Assembly (NCBI GenBank): GCA_903831255.1
Contig: CAIKWZ010000040.1
Coordinates: 1 to 64,000, forward strand
Reading direction: 5' to 3'
Source of the DNA: an uncultured Alphaproteobacteria bacterium
GTDB lineage: Bacteria > Pseudomonadota > Alphaproteobacteria > Caulobacterales > Hyphomonadaceae
DNA length: 64,000 bases
The notes under the pieces are model-generated. The model made no database searches and was not told the DNA's origin. It saw only the letters and a list, made by a program, of their open reading frames with translations. The position numbers and the translations under genes were made by a program. Position 1 is the first letter of the stretch; each line of letters opens with the position of its first letter. Shown here piece by piece: positions 14,217 to 23,182 of this stretch.

Positions 14217-15878
14217 ATGCGTCTGGCCAAGACCCGTTTTACAGCGGCCTTTCGGGGTGACGCGCTCGGGTCGCTGTCCTTTCGGGCTTGTCTTCTGAGC
14301 CTGACCTGCCTTGCCGGGTCGCCGGGACTGGCCGATCCGCTGGAAGGCGCGGGCAGGGAGCCCGCCGGGATCATTTTCGCACGAGCCTCTGTGGCGCCCT
14401 CTCCGGCTGTGGCTGATGAGCGGATAAGTCTGGGGCGTCCCATGACCCGTGATGAGGCCGAGGCCGCGGCGCGCCGGGATTTTGAAATGTCCAGCCGCAG
14501 AGCCGTTATCGACACCACCTACTCTGACGCCACACGACAGCGGCCTGACCGGATCTCCGCCTCACCCGCCTTCAGCGAGCGTCCGGAGTTTGTCACCGAA
14601 GCATCGGCTTCGGGCGCGCCGATCTCCTACCGGACGACCCCGACAGCTCAGACAACACCCCGGACCGTCTTCCTGTCCCCGACAGCCGGGACAGGGGAGG
14701 CGAGCCAGGTTGTGTCTTCGACGCGGGTCGAGACCTCGTCGGTTACCTATCGTCCGACCGCAGGCGCCAGATCATCAGGCTACGGGACGACCGGCTCGGA
14801 CCCTGTGCGTGAGCGAACAGCGTCCTCTTACGTCGTGACGGACCCTGAGTACGCCCCGGCGCGCGGATCGGCCTACGCTCCGATCAGCTATAACGCCGAG
14901 CGGCTGGCGCCGCTCTCTTCGCGCGACGGTCAGGACGTCTCAGCGCTGACCAGCGTCGGCTCGCACGAGGGGAGGCCATCTTCCGAACTCAACGCCCCGA
15001 TCGATCTTCGTCCCTCAGCGGTTCGGGCGAGCTACAGCGCTGCGGCGGCTGTCTATCGGCGCGCCCCCGCCTCTCGGGAGAGCGCCTCCCTCGCGGTCGG
15101 CAGCCTTGCAGGGCGCACTGCCGAACCTTACGCCGGCCCTCCCTATGAGGTTGACGGGAAATGGTATGTTCCAGCCCATGAGCCGGATTATGACGAGGTC
15201 GGTCTGGCCTCGTGGTATGGGCCCACCTTTCACGGGAAAGCCTCCGCGTCCGGCGAAGTGTTTGATGAGATGGCCCTCACCGCGGCCCACCCGACCCTGC
15301 CTATTCCATCGATGGTGCGGGTGACCAATCTCGCCAATGGTCGAAGCGCCGTCCTCCGGCTCAATGATCGTGGCCCCTTTGTAGACGATCGCATTATCGA
15401 CCTCTCCAAGGGCGCCGCCATGGCGCTCGACATGAAGGAAAAGGGCGTGGTGCAGGTCAGGGTGCAGTATGAGGGCCCCGCGCCGGAGGCCGGTCCCGAA
15501 GCGCGTCTCACCTCAATTCAGTCGACGCGCACGCCCGATCCTGAGACCCGTACTTTGGGACGGCTCACAGCTGAGGGGCAGGCCCAGCGCTCGGCGCTGC
15601 CGCCCCTGCCGATCGAGCCCGCGCCTGCAGGCGTCGCGCCGACGGGCGGATACTTTGTTCAGGTGGGCGCCTTCGCCGACCTTGGCAACGCCCACCGCCG
15701 CCGGGCCGAGCTTGCGGCCGCCGGTCCGCTCTCAGTTTCCCCGATCCAGCGCCGGGGCTCGGAATATTTCAGGGTTCTGCTCGGTCCGTGGAAAAGCCGG
15801 GCGGAAGCGGAGGATGCTCGCGACCGGCTTGGAGCGGCAGGCGAGGGGGCCCTGATCGTCTCGTCAAGCGACAAATAA
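14217..15878 (+). CDS. rlpA: RlpA family septal lytic transglycosylase with SPOR domain
   Basis: 553 residues. An N-terminal signal region (CLLSLTCLAGSPGLADP) is followed by about 280 low-complexity residues rich in Ser, Thr, Arg and Pro. Next come the double-psi beta-barrel RlpA domain (GLASWYGPTFHGKASASGE; the likely catalytic His in LTAAHPTLP and Asp in LNDRGPF) and a C-terminal SPOR domain (about 475-550, GGYFVQVGAFADLGNAHRR). RlpA cleaves glycan strands that lack stem peptides, and SPOR brings it to the division septum. The long disordered linker is far larger than in E. coli RlpA. It heads a plus-strand set with dacA, so both peptidoglycan enzymes are probably expressed together. Confidence 0.95.
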   Translation: MRLAKTRFTAAFRGDALGSLSFRACLLSLTCLAGSPGLADPLEGAGREPAGIIFARASVAPSPAVADERISLGRPMTRDEAEAAARRDFEMSSRRAVIDTTYSDATRQRPDRISASPAFSERPEFVTEASASGAPISYRTTPTAQTTPRTVFLSPTAGTGEASQVVSSTRVETSSVTYRPTAGARSSGYGTTGSDPVRERTASSYVVTDPEYAPARGSAYAPISYNAERLAPLSSRDGQDVSALTSVGSHEGRPSSELNAPIDLRPSAVRASYSAAAAVYRRAPASRESASLAVGSLAGRTAEPYAGPPYEVDGKWYVPAHEPDYDEVGLASWYGPTFHGKASASGEVFDEMALTAAHPTLPIPSMVRVTNLANGRSAVLRLNDRGPFVDDRIIDLSKGAAMALDMKEKGVVQVRVQYEGPAPEAGPEARLTSIQSTRTPDPETRTLGRLTAEGQAQRSALPPLPIEPAPAGVAPTGGYFVQVGAFADLGNAHRRRAELAAAGPLSVSPIQRRGSEYFRVLLGPWKSRAEAEDARDRLGAAGEGALIVSSSDK

Positions 15879-15988
15879 TCCACAGGCCTGAGCTGTCTCG
15901 GGTCTGCGGCGCTTATCGCCGCTCATAGACGTTGACGTTAGGACCCAAAGCGGGATTTTGTGGCGACCCTGTCAAGGAGATCGCCCCC

Positions 15989-17173
15989 ATGCGTCTGATC
16001 GCCGGCCTGATCGCATCTGCGGTGTGCGCCGCTTCCCTTTTCGCCGCGGCCCAGACGCCTGCCGCGAGCCCGCCATCTGCGGCGGCGGCAGAACAGTTCG
16101 CCGCCGATCCGCTGAACACCCTCGCCCCCTATGCAGTCATTCTCGACGGCGACAGCGGAGAAATTCTCTATTCGAAGCTCGGCGACGAGCCGATGATCCC
16201 CGCATCGATGTCGAAGCTGATGCTCTACTATCTCATCTTCGAGCGTATCCGGGACGGACGCCTCAAGCTCGAGGATGAGTTTACCGTCAGTGAACACGCC
16301 TGGAGAACCGGCGGGGCCGGGACGGATGGCTCCACGATGTTCCTCAAGCTGGGTTCGAAAGTCAGCGTCGAGAACCTGCTCAAGGGAGCTGTGATTCAGT
16401 CGGGCAATGACGCCTGCATCGCGCTGGCTGAAGGAGCCGCCGGAAGCGAGGAAGCATTCGCTCGCGAGATGACGGCGCGTGCAGCGGAACTGGGCCTCAC
16501 CCACTCCACCTTCACAAACGCCACGGGTCTTGATGATCCCGGCCATCGCATGAGCGCGGCGGACATCGCTCGTATCAGTTTTCTGATTATTCGGGACTTC
16601 CCTCAGTTCTATCCCATGTTCCGGGAAACCTCCTTTACCTGGAATGGGATCACTCAGCCCAATCGCAATCCGCTGCTTCGGGAGGTTCCGGGCGCTGACG
16701 GGGTGAAGACCGGTCACCTGTCGTCTTCAGGTTTCGGGCTGGCCGGTTCGGCGGTACGCGAAGGAAAACGCCGGATCGTTGTCCTTCAGGGGCTTTCGAG
16801 CGAGGCGGAACGCCGTATCGAGGGTCCGCGGGTCATGCGCGCAGCCTTCGCGGATTTCCAGACCTATCAGTTCGTCCGCAAGGACGTTGAGGTCGCCGTC
16901 GCTGATGTCTGGCTCGGACAGGCGCCGAGCGTGCCGCTGATCGCCACGCAGGATGTCTCGGCCGGTCTTCACGTTGCGGCGGCCAAGAAGATGCGCGCGG
17001 AGGTTGTCTATAAAGGTCCGCTTTATGCGCCGGTTCGCAAGGGCGACGTCGTCGGAGAACTGATTGTGACGGCGCCCGGCATGAAGGAAATCCGTGTGCC
17101 TGTCGCGGCAGGCGCCGATGTGCCGAAGCTCGGTCTTTTCGGTCGCGCCATGCGCGGCCTGAGGGGCGAATAA
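15989..17173 (+). CDS. dacA: D-alanyl-D-alanine carboxypeptidase (low-molecular-mass PBP)
   Basis: 394 residues from ATG 15989 with AAGGAGA upstream. It has a signal peptide (MRLIAGLIASAVCAASLFAA), then a class A peptidase S11 domain with SMSK at 73-76, SGN at 138-140 and KTG at 240-242, and a C-terminal beta-rich PBP5/6 domain (from about 285). It removes the terminal D-Ala of peptidoglycan stem peptides in the periplasm. The C-terminus (LFGRAMRGLRGE) is an amphipathic helix like the membrane anchor of PBP5. It follows rlpA and precedes tmk by only three bases. Confidence 0.96.
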   Translation: MRLIAGLIASAVCAASLFAAAQTPAASPPSAAAAEQFAADPLNTLAPYAVILDGDSGEILYSKLGDEPMIPASMSKLMLYYLIFERIRDGRLKLEDEFTVSEHAWRTGGAGTDGSTMFLKLGSKVSVENLLKGAVIQSGNDACIALAEGAAGSEEAFAREMTARAAELGLTHSTFTNATGLDDPGHRMSAADIARISFLIIRDFPQFYPMFRETSFTWNGITQPNRNPLLREVPGADGVKTGHLSSSGFGLAGSAVREGKRRIVVLQGLSSEAERRIEGPRVMRAAFADFQTYQFVRKDVEVAVADVWLGQAPSVPLIATQDVSAGLHVAAAKKMRAEVVYKGPLYAPVRKGDVVGELIVTAPGMKEIRVPVAAGADVPKLGLFGRAMRGLRGE

Positions 17174-17176
17174 CTC

Positions 17177-17815
17177 TTGTCCTCTCGCGGGCGCTTCATA
17201 ACCCTTGAGGGCGGCGAAGGCGCTGGCAAGTCGACGCTTGCGAGGCGTCTGAAGGACGCCCTTGAGGCGAGCGGCCACAGCGTCCGGCTGACGCGCGAGC
17301 CAGGCGGGACGCCCGCTGCCGAAGCCCTTCGCTCAATGATTCTCTCGCCGCCCGATGGGGTGACGTTCACCCCGCTCGTAGAAGCGCTGCTGTTCTATGC
17401 GGCCCGAAGGGATCATCTCGAACGTCTTATCCGGCCGGCGCTGTCGACGGGCGTCTGGGTGATTTCCGATCGGTTCTCCGATTCGACCCGCGCGTATCAG
17501 GCGGCAGCCGGAGGCGCGCTCGGCGAAGAAATTGAAACCCTCGAGCGTCTGTGCGTCGGCTCGTCAGGTCCTGACCTCACGCTGATCCTTGATCTTCCCC
17601 TGGACGCCGCCAGCGGACGCGTGCGGGCGCGCGGCGAAGGTCTCGATGCGATCGAGGGACGCGGAGAACCCTATCATGCGCGTGTGCGTGAAGCTTTTCT
17701 GGAGATCGCGCGGCGGGAGCCGCAAAGGTGTGTCGTCCTCGACGCCTCGCTGTCGCCAGAGGCTCTGTGCGAACGGGCGCTCGAAGCGATCGATCAGCGC
17801 CTGGGGGCGTCCTGA
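17177..17815 (+). CDS. tmk: Thymidylate kinase
   Basis: 212 residues; start is TTG at 17177, three bases after the dacA stop, giving FITLEGGEGAGKST as the P-loop region. The DR(Y/F)-type motif VISDRFSDSTRAYQ and the LID region (RVRARGEG) are present. It phosphorylates dTMP to dTDP for DNA synthesis. The stop overlaps the holB start (TGATG), so translation is coupled to the clamp-loader subunit gene, a pairing common in bacteria. Confidence 0.97.
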   Translation: MSSRGRFITLEGGEGAGKSTLARRLKDALEASGHSVRLTREPGGTPAAEALRSMILSPPDGVTFTPLVEALLFYAARRDHLERLIRPALSTGVWVISDRFSDSTRAYQAAAGGALGEEIETLERLCVGSSGPDLTLILDLPLDAASGRVRARGEGLDAIEGRGEPYHARVREAFLEIARREPQRCVVLDASLSPEALCERALEAIDQRLGAS

Positions 17816-18795
17816 TGGAGATCGAGGGAGCCGAGTTCGGGATCGTCGCGGGACACGAAGCTGTCAAGAAGACTTTCCTCGCGGCGATGACATCGGGCCG
17901 CTTTCATCATGGGTGGCTTCTCAAAGGGCCGCGAGGCATCGGCAAATCCCGTCTCGCGCTTCAGATGGCGATCCGCCTCCTGGGAGGCGGACAGGACGCG
18001 GTCTTGAGGACAGGCGTCGAGGATCCGGTCGCGCGTCTGTTGGCGGCCGGAAGTCATCCGGACTTTCGCATGATCCGTCAGCCGGAAGATGACAAGGGAA
18101 AGAAGAAAGCCGAGATCCCGGTTGAGAGCGTCCGCGAGCTCGCGCAGTTCTTCTCGCTTCGCCCGGCGCTGGGGGGGCGAAGGGTCGCGATCATCGATGC
18201 GCTCGATGAGCTCAACCGGTTCGGAGCCAATGCGCTGCTGAAGCCGCTGGAGGAGCCCCCGCCAGGCGCAGTTCTGATCCTGCTGTCGCACGGGGAACGT
18301 GCGGTGTTGCCCACGATCATGAGCCGCTGCCGCGTCCTGCCGCTCTCCATCCTTCCTGAGAAGGAAATGCGCGAGGCTCTCGGCGAGACAGGCGCGCCGG
18401 CCTCGCGGGTCGAGGATCTGATGCGTCTGGCTCCGGGTCGACCCGGACGGGCGCTCGCCTTTCAGGGGGCTGAGGTCGAGACCGCGGAGAAGGCTGTGCG
18501 CGCGGCTCTGCGTTCGATCAATCGTCTTGAGAGCCCGGCTCTTCAGGCCGCACTCAGCGCCGTTGGAAAATCCGACGCCGCTCTGGGCGTCTCTCTGGAT
18601 ATTCTCAGGCGATCAGTGGCCCGCCGCGCGTCGTCTGAGACGGATCCTGTTCTGGCAGGCGAGTTTGCGGCCGCAGCTCTTGATCTCGGACGGCTTGAGG
18701 CGGAGGCGTTCGAGTTGCACATGGATCGCGCCCAGACCCTGGCCATGGCGTTCGGTCGTATCGCGCGGCTCGGCGCCTCTGCGGGCGGAGGCTAG
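17815..18795 (+). CDS. holB: DNA polymerase III delta' subunit
   Basis: 326 residues from ATG 17815, overlapping the tmk stop by one base. The AAA+ P-loop reads GPRGIGKSRLALQ, and the sensor region includes LEEPPPGAVLILLSH and the MSRCRVLPL (SRC) motif that completes ATP sites in neighbouring clamp-loader subunits. It is part of the clamp loader that places the beta sliding clamp on DNA. A longer upstream frame exists but lies inside tmk. In many alphaproteobacteria metG follows; here tatD follows after only five bases. Confidence 0.96.
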   Translation: MEIEGAEFGIVAGHEAVKKTFLAAMTSGRFHHGWLLKGPRGIGKSRLALQMAIRLLGGGQDAVLRTGVEDPVARLLAAGSHPDFRMIRQPEDDKGKKKAEIPVESVRELAQFFSLRPALGGRRVAIIDALDELNRFGANALLKPLEEPPPGAVLILLSHGERAVLPTIMSRCRVLPLSILPEKEMREALGETGAPASRVEDLMRLAPGRPGRALAFQGAEVETAEKAVRAALRSINRLESPALQAALSAVGKSDAALGVSLDILRRSVARRASSETDPVLAGEFAAAALDLGRLEAEAFELHMDRAQTLAMAFGRIARLGASAGGG

Positions 18796-18800
18796 ACGTC

Positions 18801-19577
18801 ATGCTCTTCGACACCCACGTCAATCTTCACGGCGAGGCCTTCGCCAGCGATCTCGACGCGGTCCTCGATCGCGCCCGCTCAGCGGGCGTCGGACGGTTTG
18901 TCGCCATCTGCGATAAGCTGGCGAGCGTTCCGTCCGTCCAGGCGATCGCAGAGGCTCATGGCGATATCTGGTGCAGCGTCGGAGTTCATCCCCATCACGC
19001 CAAGGACCATACCGATCTGGAAACGAAGACCCTTCTTGAGGCGTCCGCGCATCCTCGAGTATGCGCCATCGGCGAGACCGGCCTTGATCAGCATTACGGA
19101 TACAGCGACATCTCGCTTCAGGAGCGCTCCTTCTGCGTGCACATCGAAGCGGCGCGCGAAGCGGATCTGCCGCTCGTGATCCACGCTCGTGAGGCCGATG
19201 ATCTTGCAGGCGACATTCTCGAGCGTGAGTATGCGCGCGCCCCGTTTCGGTTTCTGATGCACTGCTATACGGGCGGCGCGCGACTGGCGGCCCGGGCCCT
19301 TGATCTCGGAGGGATCTTTTCGGTGTCCGGGATCTACTCCTTCCGGGCTGCGCACGACGTCCGGGACGTGATGCGAGCTGTTCCACCGGAGAGGATCATC
19401 CTCGAAACTGATTGTCCCTACCTGGCGCCGGTTCCTCACCGCGGACGTCGCAACGAGCCAGCTTATCTTGTCGACGTCTGCCGCGCCTTTGCAGCGGATC
19501 GCGGATTATCCTTTGACGAGGCGGCGGGAATGACGACACGGACAGCGCTCTCATTTTTCAGCCGGGTGACGCCATGA
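18801..19577 (+). CDS. tatD: TatD family metal-dependent hydrolase
   Basis: 258 residues, TIM-barrel amidohydrolase. Conserved pieces: GVHPHHAKDH, AIGETGLDQHY, VIHAREA, MHCYTGG and ETDCPYLAP. The first metal motif, usually DxHxH, reads DTHVNLH, with Asn8 where the second His is expected. The rest of the site is intact, so activity with altered metal binding is likely rather than loss. TatD proteins act as 3'-5' exonucleases or deoxyribonucleases in DNA repair and quality control. The stop overlaps the next gene (ATGA). Confidence 0.93.
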   Translation: MLFDTHVNLHGEAFASDLDAVLDRARSAGVGRFVAICDKLASVPSVQAIAEAHGDIWCSVGVHPHHAKDHTDLETKTLLEASAHPRVCAIGETGLDQHYGYSDISLQERSFCVHIEAAREADLPLVIHAREADDLAGDILEREYARAPFRFLMHCYTGGARLAARALDLGGIFSVSGIYSFRAAHDVRDVMRAVPPERIILETDCPYLAPVPHRGRRNEPAYLVDVCRAFAADRGLSFDEAAGMTTRTALSFFSRVTP

Positions 19578-20380
19578 CGACCGCCCTGAGGGTCAGGATC
19601 CTGGGGTGCGGATCATCCGGCGGCGTGCCGCGCGTCGGAAACGACTGGGGCGCCTGCGATCCGGCCGAACCGCGCAACCGGCGCACGAGATGCTCGATCC
19701 TTCTGAGCCGCAACGTCGCCGCGAGCGGGCAGGCGACGACCGTCCTGATCGACACCTCTCCCGACCTTCGCGAGCAGCTCCTCGCCGCGCGCTGCGATCG
19801 CCTCGATGCGGTGGCGCTGACCCACGAACATGCCGATCAGTGCCACGGGATCGATGACCTTCGCGCGCTCGCCATACGCCATCGCAAACGCATCCCGATG
19901 TTCATGGACCAGCCGACGGCCGCCATTATCACGCGCCGGTTTGATTACTGTTTCAGCGGTCAGGGCCCCTATCCGGCGATTTTTGACCCGAGAATTGAGC
20001 TGACGCCGGGGCAGGGCCTGGAAATTGCAGGGCCCGGGGGAGCGATCAGCCTGCTGCCGCTGGACCAGGACCATGGCGGCTCCCGCTCGCTGGGCTTCAG
20101 GGTCGGATCGTTCGCCTATTGCAACGATGTGGTGCGCCTGCCGGAGGAGACCCTCGAACGCCTCGGCGGTCTCGACACCCTGGTGGTCGATGCGCTGCGC
20201 TACCAGGTCCATCCGACCCACGCCCACCTTGAGCAGGCTCTGGCCTGGATCGACCGCCTGAAGCCGCGCCGGGCCGTGCTGACCAACATGCATGTGGATC
20301 TGGACTATCGAACGCTCCTGGCCGAGCTGCCGGCCGGCGTCGAGCCTGCGTATGACGGTCTGGAGCTCGACATCCCATGA
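19574..20380 (+). CDS. MBL-fold metal-dependent hydrolase (PhnP-like)
   Basis: 268 residues of metallo-beta-lactamase fold. It begins with GCGSSGGVPRVGNDWGAC, typical of the PhnP-like group, and has the metal motif THEHADQCHGIDDL, further histidines (LDQDHGG; HPTHAHLEQAL) and DTSPDLREQL. PhnP-type enzymes cleave phosphodiesters, but the member beside tatD in alphaproteobacteria has no settled substrate. It overlaps tatD by four bases and ends the plus-strand operon that starts near rlpA. Confidence 0.92.
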   Translation: MTTALRVRILGCGSSGGVPRVGNDWGACDPAEPRNRRTRCSILLSRNVAASGQATTVLIDTSPDLREQLLAARCDRLDAVALTHEHADQCHGIDDLRALAIRHRKRIPMFMDQPTAAIITRRFDYCFSGQGPYPAIFDPRIELTPGQGLEIAGPGGAISLLPLDQDHGGSRSLGFRVGSFAYCNDVVRLPEETLERLGGLDTLVVDALRYQVHPTHAHLEQALAWIDRLKPRRAVLTNMHVDLDYRTLLAELPAGVEPAYDGLELDIP

Positions 20381-20448
20381 CCGCCTGTCCCGGCCCCGCT
20401 CTCTTGCCTACCTCCCTGAAAGAAGGGGGGAATCGGGACTATAGCATA

Positions 20449-20476
20449 ATTTCCCATAATGTAGATTATGCGACTT
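20449..20476 (+). other. Candidate dif site (XerC/XerD chromosome dimer resolution)
   Basis: A 28-bp site with the 11-6-11 layout: left arm ATTTCCCATAA (20449-20459), spacer TGTAGA (20460-20465), right arm TTATGCGACTT (20466-20476). The inner CATAA/TTATG half-sites match the E. coli site exactly, and the spacer differs at one base (TGTATA in E. coli); 19 of 28 positions agree overall. It lies in the gap before mazG, close to where plus-strand genes from the left meet a minus-strand block from 21381 on, as expected where the replichores end. Confidence 0.7.
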
Positions 20477-20492
20477 TTGTATGGAGCCGCGT

Positions 20493-21362
20493 ATGACAGG
20501 CCCGGTCGATCCGCAGTCGCCGTCGGACCGGACGGACGGTCCCGGCCCCGCTCCCCTTCCCCGCACCGGTCGTCCGTTTGAGGACCTGGTCGAGCTGATG
20601 GCGCGCCTGCGGACGCCGGGATCGGGTTGTCCCTGGGACCTTGAGCAGACCTTCGAGACAATCTCGCGCCACACGATTGAGGAAGCCTATGAGGTTGCCG
20701 ACGCGATTTCCCGGCGGGACATGGCGGATCTTCGCGGTGAGCTGGGTGATCTGCTCTTCCAGACGATCTTTCACTCGAGGATGGCTGAGGAAGCCGGCGC
20801 GTTTTCCATTGGCGACGTCATAGCGGGCCTCGTGGACAAGATGGAGGCCCGGCATCCGCATGTCTTCGGCGATGCGCGTATTGAGAGCGCCGATGATCAG
20901 ACGAGCGCCTGGGAGGCGATGAAGGCCGCCGAGCGGGCCTCCCGTCGGCAGACCGGGGCGCTTGACGGTGTCGCTCTGGGGCTTCCGGCGCTCATGAGAG
21001 CGGAGAAGCTGGCGAAGCGAGCCGCTCGCGTAGGGTTCGACTGGCCGGACGCCGCTCAGGTGCTGGACAAGCTTGATGAGGAGGTCGCTGAGTTGAAGGA
21101 GGCGGCAGGCCTCGAGCGTCCGGATCCTGCTCATGTGGCTGAGGAGCTCGGCGATATATTGTTCGTGATCGCCAATCTCTGCCGGAAGCTGGGTGTCGAT
21201 GCGGAGGGAGCGCTGCGCGGCGCAAATGACAAGTTCACGCGACGTTTCAGCGGCATGGAGGCGCTGGCTGAGGTGTCGGGACGTCGCTTCGAGGATCTGA
21301 CCCTCGCGGAACAGGAGGCTCTCTGGACGCAGGTGAAGGTCCAGGAGCGCAGCTCTCGCTGA
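20493..21362 (+). CDS. mazG: Nucleoside triphosphate pyrophosphohydrolase MazG
   Basis: 289 residues from ATG 20493 with GGAG six bases upstream (an ATG at 20481 is less well placed). Two MazG domains are present. The first begins LVELMARLRTPGSGCPWD and has the metal-binding helices HTIEEAYEVADAI and LRGELGDLLFQ; the second has LDEEVAELKEA and HVAEELGDILFV. MazG hydrolyses non-canonical and excess nucleoside triphosphates to monophosphates and pyrophosphate. The first codons lie only 16 bases from the dif-like site, so its promoter must overlap that site or lie upstream of it. Convergent with hflX. Confidence 0.96.
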   Translation: MTGPVDPQSPSDRTDGPGPAPLPRTGRPFEDLVELMARLRTPGSGCPWDLEQTFETISRHTIEEAYEVADAISRRDMADLRGELGDLLFQTIFHSRMAEEAGAFSIGDVIAGLVDKMEARHPHVFGDARIESADDQTSAWEAMKAAERASRRQTGALDGVALGLPALMRAEKLAKRAARVGFDWPDAAQVLDKLDEEVAELKEAAGLERPDPAHVAEELGDILFVIANLCRKLGVDAEGALRGANDKFTRRFSGMEALAEVSGRRFEDLTLAEQEALWTQVKVQERSSR

Positions 21363-21366
21363 ACTC

Positions 21367-21386
21367 ACCTGAAATCCTCTTCAGGT
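21367..21386. terminator. Bidirectional terminator between mazG and hflX
   Basis: ACCTGAA-ATCCTC-TTCAGGT, a perfect 7-bp stem with a 6-base loop, spans the 18-base gap between two convergent genes and includes the hflX stop codon. Placement suggests it stops transcription from both sides. Confidence 0.6.
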
Positions 21387-22694
21387 CCGGATGACCGCGT
21401 CGGGTGAGATCCCGTTCAGTCGCTCGATGTCGGTCTCGCTCATGAAGGCGATGAGTTCGAGCTCTCCGTCCTCGGACAGGCGTTCGGACGAGATCTCACA
21501 ATGGCTGTGAAGCCAGGCGCGGCCCCGGCCGTCATGGGGTTGGAGGCGTATGGTCCGCATGGACCGGCCGGCGAACAGCATCGCCTCCGCCTCGTACAGC
21601 GCTTTCGCCAGGCCATCTCCTGTCAGCGCCGAGGCGAGGACCGCTTTGGGAGAATGGTGGGCGGCCCGTTCCTGGAGCTGATCGCGTGAGGCCGGATCAA
21701 GCGCGTCCGCCTTGTTCCACACCTCAAGGATCGGCGGTCGGTCGATCCCTGTCTCGGCCGCCAGCTGATCCAGGATTGAGTAGACGTCTTCGGCCTGCAC
21801 GTTTGTATCCGGATGGGAGATGTCTCGGACATGGATCAGCAGCCCTGCCTCCATCGCCTCCTCGAGCGTCGCCCTGAAGGCGGCGACAAGATGGGTCGGC
21901 AGATCTGTGATGAACCCCACCGTATCGATGAGAGCGATCGGGCGGCCCGACGCGCCGAGGATCTCGCGCGAGGTCGGATCAAGGGTCGCGAACGGCATGT
22001 CGGCGGCCAGCACGTCCGATGAGGTCAGTCGATTGAACAGCGTGGACTTGCCAGCGTTGGTGTAGCCCACCAGCGCCGCCACCGGCGCCCCGCGACGGGC
22101 GCGTCCCTCTCGCTGAAGCTTTCGGGTCCGCCGGACATCCTCAAGATCACGACGGAACCCTGCAATGCGCTTGTCGAGCATTCTGCGGTCCGCTTCGAGC
22201 TGCGTCTCTCCCGGGCCGCCCAGGAAGCCGAAGCCCCCTCTCTGGCGCTCCAGGTGGGTCCAGGTGCGGACCAGTCTGGATCGCTCATACAGAGAGCGAG
22301 CCATCTCCACCTGCAATCGACCCTCAGCCGTGCGGGCCCGAAGCCCGAAGATCTCAAGGATCAGCCCGGTGCGGTCGACCACCTTGCGTTTGATCTCACG
22401 TTCCAGATTGCGCTGCTGAACAGGCGTCAGAGCGCCGTCCACCACAAGCAGCGTCGCGCCCGTCTCGTCCATTCTCTGGCAGATCGTATCGAGCTGTCCC
22501 TGTCCGAACAGACGAGCCGGATGCGGCTCCCGGATTGTCACGCGTTCAGAAAAGGCCAGTCGGACCCCGAGCGCCTCCGTCAGGCCCTCGCTTTCCTGCA
22601 GCCGCGAACTGGCAAGCCGCGTCCCTCCGATGACCGGAAGCACCACGGCGGCGCACTCCTCCGCCGGTCTCCTGTCTATGAGGTCACGTACCAT
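21381..22694 (-). CDS. hflX: Ribosome-associated GTPase HflX
   Basis: 437 residues. An N-terminal HflX domain with the conserved Arg-rich coiled coil (ERQRGGFGFLGGPGETQLEA) precedes the GTPase domain: G1 GYTNAGKSTLF, G3 DTVGFI, G4 NKAD. HflX binds the 50S subunit and rescues or splits stalled ribosomes under stress. It lies 68 bases downstream of hfq on the same strand, the classic hfq-hflX order. Confidence 0.97.
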   Translation of the reverse strand: MVRDLIDRRPAEECAAVVLPVIGGTRLASSRLQESEGLTEALGVRLAFSERVTIREPHPARLFGQGQLDTICQRMDETGATLLVVDGALTPVQQRNLEREIKRKVVDRTGLILEIFGLRARTAEGRLQVEMARSLYERSRLVRTWTHLERQRGGFGFLGGPGETQLEADRRMLDKRIAGFRRDLEDVRRTRKLQREGRARRGAPVAALVGYTNAGKSTLFNRLTSSDVLAADMPFATLDPTSREILGASGRPIALIDTVGFITDLPTHLVAAFRATLEEAMEAGLLIHVRDISHPDTNVQAEDVYSILDQLAAETGIDRPPILEVWNKADALDPASRDQLQERAAHHSPKAVLASALTGDGLAKALYEAEAMLFAGRSMRTIRLQPHDGRGRAWLHSHCEISSERLSEDGELELIAFMSETDIERLNGISPDAVIRT

Positions 22695-22762
22695 GGCCGC
22701 CCCCCGTCAGGAGCGCCGGGTCCCAGAAGGTCCCTCCCTGGCTTACAGAGCGCACGGAGCGC

Positions 22763-23014
22763 TCAATCCTGCTCGCCATCCTGGTCTTCGAACAGATTGA
22801 CCGGCGCATTGGGAGCGATGGTTGAAATGGCGTGCTTGTAGACGAGTTGCGGCGGACGTCCCTCGCCCTTGAGCAGCACGCAGAAATTGTCAAACCACGA
22901 CACCACGCCCTGAAGTTTGACGCCGTTGACGAGGAAAACCGTAAGGGGAGTTTTGTTTTTCCGGACGGCGTTGAGGAAGATGTCCTGAAGATTTTGTTTT
23001 TTATCTGACGACAT
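22763..23014 (-). CDS. hfq: RNA chaperone Hfq
   Basis: 83 residues. Sm1 ([20 protein letters not shown] through [10 protein letters not shown]) and Sm2 ([11 protein letters not shown]) motifs are complete. Between them, KGEGRPP replaces the usual shorter RDG-type turn, a small local change. The C-terminal tail is short and acidic, as in other alphaproteobacteria. Hfq forms a hexamer that pairs small RNAs with messenger RNAs. It lies between ntrX and hflX with 168 bases upstream for its own promoter. Confidence 0.98.
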   Translation of the reverse strand: MSSDKKQNLQDIFLNAVRKNKTPLTVFLVNGVKLQGVVSWFDNFCVLLKGEGRPPQLVYKHAISTIAPNAPVNLFEDQDGEQD

Positions 23015-23182
23015 GGGACTGAAGCCTTCTGTTGTGTCGCGGGCCTTTGACGGCGGTTTAGACCGTCGGGGGCGGTCAGAGCAATGGGGAGGTTTTGTCC
23101 ACTGAAAGACGACGGAAAATCGGGCGCATCAGGCCTGCTTTCCGGACCGGGCGCGTAAAAATCGGGCGAATCCGTCTCCAGC

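Noticed and set aside
20466-21368. 300-codon minus-strand frame opposite mazG
   Set aside because: MazG motifs are clear on plus; the opposite frame is a by-product of high GC.
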